A stretch of DNA of 7,530 nt from the NCBI GenBank assembly GCA_020440935.1, contig JAGRNC010000115.1, positions 1 to 7,530 on the forward strand. The letters are read 5' to 3'. How positions within the stretch are numbered: the first letter of the stretch is position 1; the number at the start of each line of letters is the position of its first letter. Below, in pieces: positions 1-5,918 of this stretch. Position numbers and translations under genes: made by a program. Under the pieces are notes generated by a model that saw only the letters and a list, made by a program, of their open reading frames with translations, was not told the DNA's origin and ran no database searches. The stretch comes from Leptospiraceae bacterium (GTDB lineage: Bacteria; Spirochaetota; Leptospiria; Leptospirales; Leptonemataceae).

Positions 1-587
1 AAAGCCGAGCTCTTGCCACAGACTTTCTAAAGAAGAACGACATAGGAAGAAAGGAGGGATACTGGATTGGCATTGCTCCTTTTGCCGGGCATCGGCCCAA
101 AACCTGGCCGCTGGTTCATGTGCATGAACTCATCAGCTTGATGAACCGCAACATGAAGTGTCACATCTTCTTATTTGGCGGCGGTAAGCAAGAAATCGAG
201 CAGTTAAACATCCTCAAAGACAGCTTTCCAGAAACCACTACCATCGTGGCCGGAAATCTTGATCTGGAAGGCGAAATGGCCCTCATTATGCGCCTGGATT
301 TGATGGTGGCCATGGATTCCTTTAACATGCACATTGCAGCGCTGCTTGGAACAAAGGTGCTATCTATCTGGGGCGCCACTCACCATTACTCCGGATTCGG
401 TCCGTACGGCCAGGACGAGCGGGCTATTGTAGAAGTGCCGGTGGAAAAGCTGCCCTGCCGGCCATGCTCCATCTTTGGGAATAAGAAGTGTTACCGCCGG
501 GATCTTGCCTGTATGAATTGGATTACTCCACTGGAAGTGTTTCGACGCATGGAAAGCAGACTGCTCGAAAAAAACCGGCCCGTCTGA
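1..587 (+). CDS. Glycosyltransferase family 9 (heptosyltransferase-like), 3' part only
   Basis: The reading frame is open from the left edge (first whole codon at base 3) to the TGA at 585-587, so the true start lies outside the window and about 194 residues are visible. Visible motifs are typical of the C-terminal nucleotide-sugar-binding half of GT9 enzymes such as WaaC/WaaF. They are GIAPFAGHRPKTWP near 69-110, a FGGGKQE phosphate-binding turn near 175-195, and the MVAMDSFNMHIAALLGTKVLSIWG segment (about 303-373) followed by GFGPYG. Known members transfer heptose or related sugars from ADP- or other NDP-sugars to LPS core on the cytoplasmic side of the inner membrane. The C-terminus holds a four-cysteine cluster (CRPC, KKC, ACM; 453-515) seen in a subset of GT9 proteins. 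The GTG at 120 is internal and is not the start, because conserved sequence lies upstream of it. The sugar and acceptor cannot be read from the sequence; an envelope-glycan role is inferred from the family. Confidence 0.88.
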   Translation, partial: SRALATDFLKKNDIGRKEGYWIGIAPFAGHRPKTWPLVHVHELISLMNRNMKCHIFLFGGGKQEIEQLNILKDSFPETTTIVAGNLDLEGEMALIMRLDLMVAMDSFNMHIAALLGTKVLSIWGATHHYSGFGPYGQDERAIVEVPVEKLPCRPCSIFGNKKCYRRDLACMNWITPLEVFRRMESRLLEKNRPV

Positions 588-641
588 GCCGACTACAGGC
601 CGCCCGCGCAATAATCTTGCATTGTTTCTATTAAAGGGTTC

Positions 642-660
642 CAGAGCAATTGCAGAGCAA
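642..660. repeat. Tandem-like 8-base direct repeat
   Basis: CAGAGCAA occurs at 642-649 and again at 653-660, spaced about one helical turn (11 bases) apart with TTG between the copies. It lies in the convergent gap between the GT9 gene and lptG. It may be chance, or a remnant of a weak termination structure, since TTGC AGA GCAA can fold. Confidence 0.35.
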
Positions 661-663
661 CCT

Positions 664-675
664 TGGCGATCGCCA
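664..675. repeat. Perfect 12-base palindrome with GCGATCGC core
   Basis: TGGCGATCGCCA is a perfect palindrome seven bases beyond the lptG stop codon. It has no loop, so it is not a normal terminator hairpin. It contains a GATC site and could be a protein or methylase recognition site, but nothing in the window shows which. Confidence 0.4.
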
Positions 676-681
676 GAGATC

Positions 682-1767
682 CTAACGCCCGCGCTGCCAG
701 ATTAGCCAGCCGCCCACGCCAACAAAGATTGCCGTCGGTCCCCACCCTGCAATGGCAGGCGATACGATACCCGCCTTACCCAGGTTTTCGCCGATTTCAA
801 AGGCAATTTGATAGAAGAAAATGGTCGCAGTGGACAATAGTAGACTGCGAATCAGCGGGCCCCCGGACCGAAGGGATCCCATGCTTCCAGCTACGGAGCC
901 CACCACGGCAACAATCAGAACCATAAATGGAAAGGAAAGCGATCGGTGAAAATGCACCTCGTATTGCACGGTGGAAAAGCCATACTGCTTTCGAAACTCG
1001 ATCTCTTTAACAAGCTCGGAAAGACTGAGCTCTTCGGGATTGGTCTGCGGGTTAGAAAAGAATTCCAGGGATTCCGGAAATCGAATGGTTAACTCGGGCA
1101 GGAGTTTTGTATCGGTTACATGAAGCTTTTCATCCATGTGAATGTCTTTTACCAGCTTCAGAGTCCAGGAACCATCCTCGTTGTAATCGGCAGATAAGGC
1201 TTGAATCAGTCTTGTGGGGCGATTCGAGTCATTGACCTGCATATAATGAAAGCCGCCAATTATACGCTTCTTGGTGCGATCGTAAAAGTAGATAAAATAG
1301 AAACCTTCCTTGCCTCGCACATTTCGCTGCCATACGATATCTCTGGACTGTCGGCTGTTCTTTTTATATTGCGCCAGATAATCCTGTGCCTTTCGATTGG
1401 CTGGCGTTACCATCTGATCTTGCGCAACAATACTGCCTACACTGACGATGGTAGCCACAACATAGATTGGAAGAACCGCGCGGTAGAAGGAGGTGCCGCA
1501 GGAGTAGACCGCAACAAGCTCCCGTGCCATTGTGAACTGCGCAACAACGAAGCAGACCGAAAACATCATAGCCGCGGGTGTGACAAAAATTGCGATTTGC
1601 GGGATCGAATACAAGTAGTGGAGCCGCAATAGCTCTTTGGGCTCCGCACTATCAATTTTTTGCAGTTCGATAATTTTGAAGGCTAGAAAGACCACAGTCA
1701 GGCCAAGCAGCGCCAGGCCAAAGGCTTTCAAAAATTCCAGTCCGATGTAGCGATCCAGGATCTTCAT
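682..1767 (-). CDS. lptG: LPS export permease, LptF/LptG (YjgP/YjgQ) family, LptG type
   Basis: The 361-residue product has the full LptF/LptG layout. There are three N-terminal membrane segments (about 11-31, 53-78, 97-116), a soluble periplasmic jellyroll region (about 120-270), and three C-terminal membrane segments (about 278-294, 304-322, 334-356). In known systems LptF and LptG, with the ATPase LptB2, form the inner-membrane ABC transporter that extracts LPS and passes it to LptC/LptA. The N-terminal LDRYIG and the ARELVAVYSCG cytoplasmic loop (compare ELVVMQASG in E. coli LptG) favour LptG over LptF. Length matches the family. The ATG at 1767 follows the stop of the upstream lipid kinase by only 9 bases, so the two are probably co-transcribed. 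No strong Shine-Dalgarno is visible, which suggests translational coupling. LptF, LptB and LptC are not in the window. Confidence 0.85.
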   Translation of the reverse strand: MKILDRYIGLEFLKAFGLALLGLTVVFLAFKIIELQKIDSAEPKELLRLHYLYSIPQIAIFVTPAAMMFSVCFVVAQFTMARELVAVYSCGTSFYRAVLPIYVVATIVSVGSIVAQDQMVTPANRKAQDYLAQYKKNSRQSRDIVWQRNVRGKEGFYFIYFYDRTKKRIIGGFHYMQVNDSNRPTRLIQALSADYNEDGSWTLKLVKDIHMDEKLHVTDTKLLPELTIRFPESLEFFSNPQTNPEELSLSELVKEIEFRKQYGFSTVQYEVHFHRSLSFPFMVLIVAVVGSVAGSMGSLRSGGPLIRSLLLSTATIFFYQIAFEIGENLGKAGIVSPAIAGWGPTAIFVGVGGWLIWQRGR

Positions 1768-1776
1768 GCAATGGAG

Positions 1777-2535
1777 CTAGCGGCCGATGAGCAATCCTGG
1801 ATCAAACAGTACATCTGACCACGGAAGTCCAACGCCATGTCCCAGCAATGCCAGCGTGAGACAGCCAGCCAGCGGCACAATCAGGTTATCATCTATGAGT
1901 CCTCGGAATCCGGTAACAGCAAAGAACTCGGCCACGCCGGCCGCGGCCGAGCTCAGCAATAGAATGGGCAACCAGCCCCATCCGGGCCCAAACTCCGCGC
2001 CGCTCAACCAGAATACCGAAGACTCGTTTTCAAGAGTTGTGTGAAACCAGAGAAATGCAAAGCAGGCCAGAAACCCGGCAATCACAAAGCCGATGGCGCC
2101 CTCCAGGGACTTGCCATTGAAGAACCGATTCTTACCAAAGCGCATACCGCAATAGGCAGCAGCAGGGTCGCCAATCATCAGATACAGGCAGGACAAAACG
2201 ACAATTTCATCGGAAAAGAAAAGATAGAGCAGAAGGTTTGCAAATAGATAGGGAACTGTGCCGTTGTATCGATCGCGTTCCTCTTCCTTCATTAGAGGTC
2301 CGACAAGATTGATGAAGAATCGGTTGAAGGAAGGGTTATGCAGCCTTATACTGTCGATAACCACTAGAAAGATGGTACCAAACGACAGCAAACCGATGCC
2401 CACCCATCGAGAACCAAAACGGAAATCCGGCCAGATCATGTGGATGGGATCCACATAAACAAAAAGCGGAACAATCAGTCCAAGTAGATGCCAGGCTTTC
2501 CGATAAAAGTTAAAAGAGCTGCCGGATGGGCTCAT
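1777..2535 (-). CDS. DGK1/SEC59/VTE5-type CTP-dependent lipid kinase (polyprenol or diacylglycerol kinase family)
   Basis: The 252-residue protein is mostly hydrophobic, with several membrane segments. Family hallmarks are RKAWHLLGLIVPLF at residues 12-25, a DSIRL segment at 61-65, IGDPAAAYCGMRFGKNRF at 121-138 followed by GKSLEG (141-146), and AEFFAV then DDNLIVPL (215-222) near the C-terminus. Known relatives are yeast Dgk1 (diacylglycerol kinase), Sec59 (dolichol kinase) and plant phytol/farnesol kinases, which use CTP rather than ATP. Bacterial members are often mislabelled phosphatidate cytidylyltransferase. The substrate here cannot be read from the sequence; an undecaprenol- or lipid-phosphate role at the inner membrane is inferred from its place just upstream of lptG. 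The ATG at 2535 has a weak AGG a few bases upstream, and the start is supported by the conserved N-terminal motif. Confidence 0.82.
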   Translation of the reverse strand: MSPSGSSFNFYRKAWHLLGLIVPLFVYVDPIHMIWPDFRFGSRWVGIGLLSFGTIFLVVIDSIRLHNPSFNRFFINLVGPLMKEEERDRYNGTVPYLFANLLLYLFFSDEIVVLSCLYLMIGDPAAAYCGMRFGKNRFFNGKSLEGAIGFVIAGFLACFAFLWFHTTLENESSVFWLSGAEFGPGWGWLPILLLSSAAAGVAEFFAVTGFRGLIDDNLIVPLAGCLTLALLGHGVGLPWSDVLFDPGLLIGR

Positions 2536-2596
2536 AGACCTGACAAGGGTATAGGAGCGTGCTCATTTTTCCAGCATTTACTAGATTATTTGAGGC
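2536..2596. promoter_or_regulatory. Divergent promoter region between the kinase-lptG pair and the coiled-coil/SurA-like pair
   Basis: The two gene pairs point away from each other here, so promoters for both should lie in or near this gap. On the minus strand TATACC (2553-2548) is a possible -10 close to the kinase start, but no good -35 sits at 17 bases. On the plus strand TAGATT (2582-2587) is a weak -10 candidate. The assignment rests mainly on gene orientation; individual boxes are uncertain. Confidence 0.35.
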
Positions 2597-3034
2597 TTGA
2601 CAGTAGAAATCGAGCGCATCAGAAAGAGAGGGTCCTTGAAGCTCAAAGTTATCCACCTACTCAGACGCCTGGAACGCATAGAGCGTGACCTGGAAGAGCT
2701 GGACGGCATGTTGGCCGGGCTGCGCATGGACCGCGAGTATTCGGTGCGCCTGCGAGACTCGCTCATCGAAGAGTCCGCACGCCTCAAAGAATTTAAACAG
2801 CAAATTCTGACACAACGAGTGCTGGCCACCGAAGAACAGATCGCTGCGGATCAGGCCGCTTCCGAAAGCATTGAATCCTCAGTCACCATAGAACTTCCCG
2901 GCAAAGCCCAGTCTAATTCCAATGGAAAAACCGCCCCGGCCGCCAGGAAAGAGCCGCGCAAAGCCGAGAAGAAAACCCCTGAAAAGCAGCCCACCAGGGA
3001 AAAAGAATCGGCCTTTGAATTTAGGTTCGAGTAA
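2597..3034 (+). CDS. Small coiled-coil protein of unknown function
   Basis: I do not recognise this family. The frame is closed upstream by stops at 2582 and 2591, and only TTG codons are available near the 5' end. TTG 2597 gives 145 residues. TTG 2636 gives 132 residues beginning MKLKVIHLLRRLERIERDLEELD and has a purine-rich AGAGAGGG just ahead of it; I think 2636 is at least as likely. From either start, about 75 residues (2645-2880) form a strongly charged, heptad-like helix rich in L, E, R and K, so a coiled coil is likely. A low-complexity K/E/P/A tail (about 2895-3005) and a short aromatic end, FEFRFE, follow. No signal peptide or membrane segment is seen, so it is probably cytoplasmic. 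It lies 47 bases ahead of the SurA-like lipoprotein gene on the same strand with no clear promoter between, which suggests co-transcription. Function is unknown. Confidence 0.7.
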   Translation: MTVEIERIRKRGSLKLKVIHLLRRLERIERDLEELDGMLAGLRMDREYSVRLRDSLIEESARLKEFKQQILTQRVLATEEQIAADQAASESIESSVTIELPGKAQSNSNGKTAPAARKEPRKAEKKTPEKQPTREKESAFEFRFE

Positions 3035-3081
3035 TCCGCAGAAGTTTTTGACTCCAGTGTTGCCGCCAGCAGCCTGGGTGC

Positions 3082-4473
3082 ATGAATCGTTCTATTCTGC
3101 GAAATAGCTTTCGCACACTAGTATTTACTTCCACTCTGCTTCTGTCTCTGTCCGCCGCGAATTGCAGCGGCGATGGCGAAACACTGGCAACCTACAAAGG
3201 CGGGGAAATCACTCGCGGCGAAATGCGGCTTCTGGTAGAAGCTAGCGGAGCTCCCTCCACAGAAATCAGCACTGCCCAACAAAATGAAATTCTGAAACTA
3301 CTGGGCACCTATCGATTGGCGGCTCTGGAGATGGCCGACGATGCAGATGCACAAAAGTGGCTCAAAGAGAACGGAAGCCTGCTGGAGCGCAAAGCTTTGC
3401 TGCGGGCCTTTCAGGCGCATTTGAATCAGGAGGAGCCCTTTGAAATCATGAGCATGCAGCTTGCCATTCTGCGAAAGAACAAGGACACTTCGAGAAAAGA
3501 AGAAGCCGATGCGCTGGCCAAAAAGCTGAACGATCTAAGCTCCGACGAAGAGATAGAAGATCTTCTTATGCAGGCCAGCGAGAGTAATGAAACCAAAATG
3601 AATGGCGGAAGGATTGTACCGCATTGCATTTCTTGCCAGCCCAACCCTCTGGAATTTCTGACAAAGCCTTTGCAGGAGGCTTCTGAAGGGAAGTTCATCG
3701 TCGTCGATGCAGAGGGCGCCTACTTTGTGGCTCGCAGGTTGTCGCTGGATAAGCTCGATGGCGATGAGCTGGCCGGCTTCTATCAGAAGTATTTCATGGA
3801 GCTTGCGAAAAATCGGAGTAAGGATGCCAAGCAAAAGATCGAACCATCCATGATCGAAGCGCAGGCAAAGCAATACGCAGACCGAATGGTTCGATCGCAG
3901 AAAGCGAGCATGCAAAAGCTCGTAGATCATGTTGAGAAATTAGAGAAAGATCACACATTCAAGCAAAACCAGGAAGAGATCAATCTGGAATCCTTCGATG
4001 GCAAACACGATGATACGTGGCTCATCGAAATCGATGGAAAAAAGCGCACTATAGCGGACTTCAAAAAGACCATGAACACTGAAGGATTCGATGCCCCTAC
4101 TCTGCTTCAGATCATCCAGAACATTTACATCCCCAGCGAATTGCTAATGGCATCCGATGTGTACGAGGATGTAAAAGGTTCGGATCTCTACAAATTCCTG
4201 GTAGAACACAACAAGAACGAGGCTCTGGCTGGAAGATACATCCAGAAACAAACCGCCGATTTGCAAGTAACCGATGCACAGGTTGAAGAATATTACAACC
4301 TTCGAAAGTTCAACGAATTCAAAGGCAAACCTCTGGGTTCTGTCAAAGAACAAATCCGACAGCAACTGCGACAGACGCAAGGCCAGACGGCTGTGCAAAA
4401 GATCCGCGATGATCTGTTCAAGAAATACGAGTTTAAAATCGATCGAGAAAAGCTAAAAGCCGACGAGATATAG
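3082..4473 (+). CDS. SurA/PrsA-like lipoprotein with degenerate parvulin domain
   Basis: The 463-residue product starts with a basic n-region (NRSILRNSFR), a hydrophobic stretch and a relaxed lipobox AANC, so Cys28 should be the lipidated N-terminus and the protein should act in the periplasm attached to a membrane. Layout: an N-terminal helical chaperone-like region (about 35-120), a parvulin-like segment (about 125-220) with GG at 175-176 and SEGKFIVVDAEGAYFVARRL at 201-220, then a long helical C-terminal part. The region at 313-350 (IDGKKRTIADFKK) resembles the N-terminal YKGGEITRGEMRL segment, a sign of internal duplication as in SurA-type folding. The usual parvulin histidines appear replaced (MQLAIL in place of the HIL strand, AYFVARRL in place of the GYH strand), so proline isomerase activity is doubtful and a chaperone role is more likely. 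An HCISC motif (residues 181-185) sits in the parvulin loop. The ATG at 3082 has a weak ribosome site but gives the complete signal peptide. A strong terminator follows. Confidence 0.78.
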   Translation: MNRSILRNSFRTLVFTSTLLLSLSAANCSGDGETLATYKGGEITRGEMRLLVEASGAPSTEISTAQQNEILKLLGTYRLAALEMADDADAQKWLKENGSLLERKALLRAFQAHLNQEEPFEIMSMQLAILRKNKDTSRKEEADALAKKLNDLSSDEEIEDLLMQASESNETKMNGGRIVPHCISCQPNPLEFLTKPLQEASEGKFIVVDAEGAYFVARRLSLDKLDGDELAGFYQKYFMELAKNRSKDAKQKIEPSMIEAQAKQYADRMVRSQKASMQKLVDHVEKLEKDHTFKQNQEEINLESFDGKHDDTWLIEIDGKKRTIADFKKTMNTEGFDAPTLLQIIQNIYIPSELLMASDVYEDVKGSDLYKFLVEHNKNEALAGRYIQKQTADLQVTDAQVEEYYNLRKFNEFKGKPLGSVKEQIRQQLRQTQGQTAVQKIRDDLFKKYEFKIDREKLKADEI

Positions 4474-4488
4474 TCGTTCGGATACAGG

Positions 4489-4518
4489 AGGCCGCTGATT
4501 ATGCAGCGGCCTTATTTT
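4489..4518 (+). terminator. Intrinsic terminator after the SurA-like gene
   Basis: A perfect 9-base stem (AGGCCGCTG 4489-4497 with CAGCGGCCT 4504-4512) closes a 6-base loop ATTATG and is followed by TTATTTT. It lies 16 bases after the stop of the SurA-like gene and should end the plus-strand unit. The last stem base (4512) is also the last base of the convergent secernin stop codon, so transcripts from the minus strand also run into the hairpin. On that strand there is no T-run after it, so termination would be weaker. Confidence 0.85.
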
Positions 4519-5861
4519 CCGCTCGGTATCTTTCGATCATTTCCGCCCCAGTACATGCTGTACAATGGATGGGCCATCGTTCCACGAAATAGCTTTCGCT
4601 TTCCATTTACTGGAATGCCCAATTTTTCCAGATTGGCGCGCAACACTTCTCTAGAGCGGTGCAAGCATCGCCGGGAATATTGATCGGAATCTTTGGCATC
4701 TGCCGGAAGTCTGGAAATAAATTCGTATTCCAGAGCATCGCGCCGGGCCTGGATATCGGGAGCAAATTTCATATAGTTCCCCAGCACCGCGCGATGTAGA
4801 CGTTCGTGCATCCACCAGAGCGACTCGTCGGGCCTCGAACCAGGCAAGACCCAATCAGGTGCGATCAAATTTTGATCTCCAAAGAAGAACGGTTTAAAGG
4901 TAGAAAGACAGGGCGCAGCAGTTCCGGTGAGCCAGACAATAGGTCCTTTATCCGTTAACTGAGCGACCATGGAACCTGTAGTTTGCGAAGGAGTGGCGAT
5001 CCCCGAGGCATGCAGACAAAGGGTTTTCATACCTGGTCCAGACGGATGAAAACCGGCTTTGCCATCCGCATCGCCATGGCTTCGAAGAATGCCCATCGCA
5101 TCGCGCGCGCTCATTCCATTCTTCTTATCTCCGGCCAATTTGAAACTACGAGCCTGGCGGTATTTGCAGGCCGACATGCGCGTATAGAAAGAGTCCGAAA
5201 ATACCTGCGCAAAGTGCATTTGCTTTCCTGGTTTCAGGTAGCCCTCCTTGCGCGCGCGGTCCTCCAGTTGATTCGAAGATAGGTCGTATTCGGTGCCGAT
5301 GGTTAATCCGTTCGAAATGGATCCATGACCTTCCACTTTTTTCGCCACCCAGAATGGTCCGGCGGTCTCCAGAATATATGCCTGGCCTGGATCGGCGATG
5401 AGAAAGCTATTGTGGTAGTAAAATTTCCGATCCTGGTATCCGCCGCATGCATCCTGACCGTACTTTTCCAGATGCGATGTAATCACTTCAATTGCCTGCT
5501 CGGCGTTTCTGGATCGTTCCAGGGCCAGACGAATCATGTCCATCCCCGTAAGTCCGCTGTTGGTTCGCTGGAATGGAATCCTGGTAAATACTGCCTCATT
5601 TCCGATGGCAACGCCATGCTCGTTTACGCCCATTTCTGCGCCCCACATATGAAATGGTCGCGAAATCAAGATCTCAAAAGTATGAGACACCTGGTCGACC
5701 TCAATGTATGTGGTCTTTAATCGGCTCTGAGCTTTAAGATCGTGCTGGCGAGCGGGAATCCTCTCGATTGCCTGGGCTTCGTTGGGCTCTCGATCTGAAT
5801 TCTTCGCCAGAATAGTACCGCCGGGATTCTGCGAGGAGGTAACCACAAAGGTATCGCACAT
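4512..5861 (-). CDS. Secernin-type Ntn hydrolase (peptidase family C69)
   Basis: The 449-residue protein begins Met-Cys, placing Cys2 as the expected N-terminal nucleophile once the initiator Met is removed, with no propeptide needed. Secernin/C69 hallmarks follow: AKNSDREPNEAQ at 19-30 (compare the KNSDR-DE-Q signature of animal secernins), WGAEMGVNEHGVAIGNEAVF at 73-92, YHNSFLIAD at 149-157, ETAGPFWVAKKV at 165-176 and SISNGLTIGTEYDL at 181-194. Length fits the secernin group (a little over 400 residues). C69 members include dipeptidases, but for secernins the natural substrate is mostly unknown, so the reaction here is not assigned. No signal peptide is seen, so it is probably cytoplasmic. 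It is a single gene, convergent with the SurA-like gene and divergent from the pseudouridine synthase gene. The ATG at 5861 is fixed by the need for Cys2. Confidence 0.85.
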   Translation of the reverse strand: MCDTFVVTSSQNPGGTILAKNSDREPNEAQAIERIPARQHDLKAQSRLKTTYIEVDQVSHTFEILISRPFHMWGAEMGVNEHGVAIGNEAVFTRIPFQRTNSGLTGMDMIRLALERSRNAEQAIEVITSHLEKYGQDACGGYQDRKFYYHNSFLIADPGQAYILETAGPFWVAKKVEGHGSISNGLTIGTEYDLSSNQLEDRARKEGYLKPGKQMHFAQVFSDSFYTRMSACKYRQARSFKLAGDKKNGMSARDAMGILRSHGDADGKAGFHPSGPGMKTLCLHASGIATPSQTTGSMVAQLTDKGPIVWLTGTAAPCLSTFKPFFFGDQNLIAPDWVLPGSRPDESLWWMHERLHRAVLGNYMKFAPDIQARRDALEYEFISRLPADAKDSDQYSRRCLHRSREVLRANLEKLGIPVNGKRKLFRGTMAHPLYSMYWGGNDRKIPSGK

Positions 5862-5918
5862 GTCTCTGATTTCTCATCGTCCATCCCTGCTACAAACCAT
5901 TTTCCTGGAAGCTACTGT
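5862..5918. promoter_or_regulatory. Divergent promoter gap with ribosome binding site for the pseudouridine synthase
   Basis: These 57 bases separate two divergent starts, so both promoters should lie here or just inside the flanking genes. GGAAG at 5907-5911 is a fair Shine-Dalgarno 7 bases ahead of the ATG at 5919, favouring that start over the adjacent ATG at 5922. TACAAA (5891-5896) is a weak plus-strand -10 candidate with no convincing -35. Confidence 0.4.

Larger units (their letters stand above)
588..681. other. Convergent intergenic gap without a clear terminator
   Basis: This stretch separates the stop of the GT9 gene (+) from the stop of lptG (-). I see no GC-rich hairpin followed by a T-run on either strand. 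The only structure is a weak TTGC-AGA-GCAA hairpin (650-660), a short direct repeat and a palindrome, listed separately. No coding sequence is supported here. Confidence 0.5.

Noticed and set aside
120..122. GTG as the start of the GT9 gene
   Set aside because: The same frame is open to the left edge, and the conserved APFAGHRPKTWP segment lies upstream.
608..628. Possible terminator for the GT9 gene (GCAA-TAATC-TTGC then T-rich)
   Set aside because: The stem is only four base pairs and AT-rich, and the following sequence is not a true T-run.
1201..1632. Open frame of 143 codons on the plus strand inside lptG
   Set aside because: It is antisense to conserved LptG sequence and has no domain or signal that I recognise.
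2922..3107. Plus-strand frame bridging the coiled-coil and SurA-like genes
   Set aside because: It overlaps both real genes in another frame, and its proline/lysine-rich product only reflects the low-complexity tail.
3535..3930. Open frame of 131 codons on the minus strand inside the SurA-like gene
   Set aside because: It is fully antisense to the lipoprotein gene, with no ribosome site or family motif.
4983..5282. Open frame of 99 codons on the plus strand inside the secernin gene
   Set aside because: It lies wholly opposite a well-supported secernin frame, shows no recognisable motif, and has an arginine-rich, shadow-like composition.
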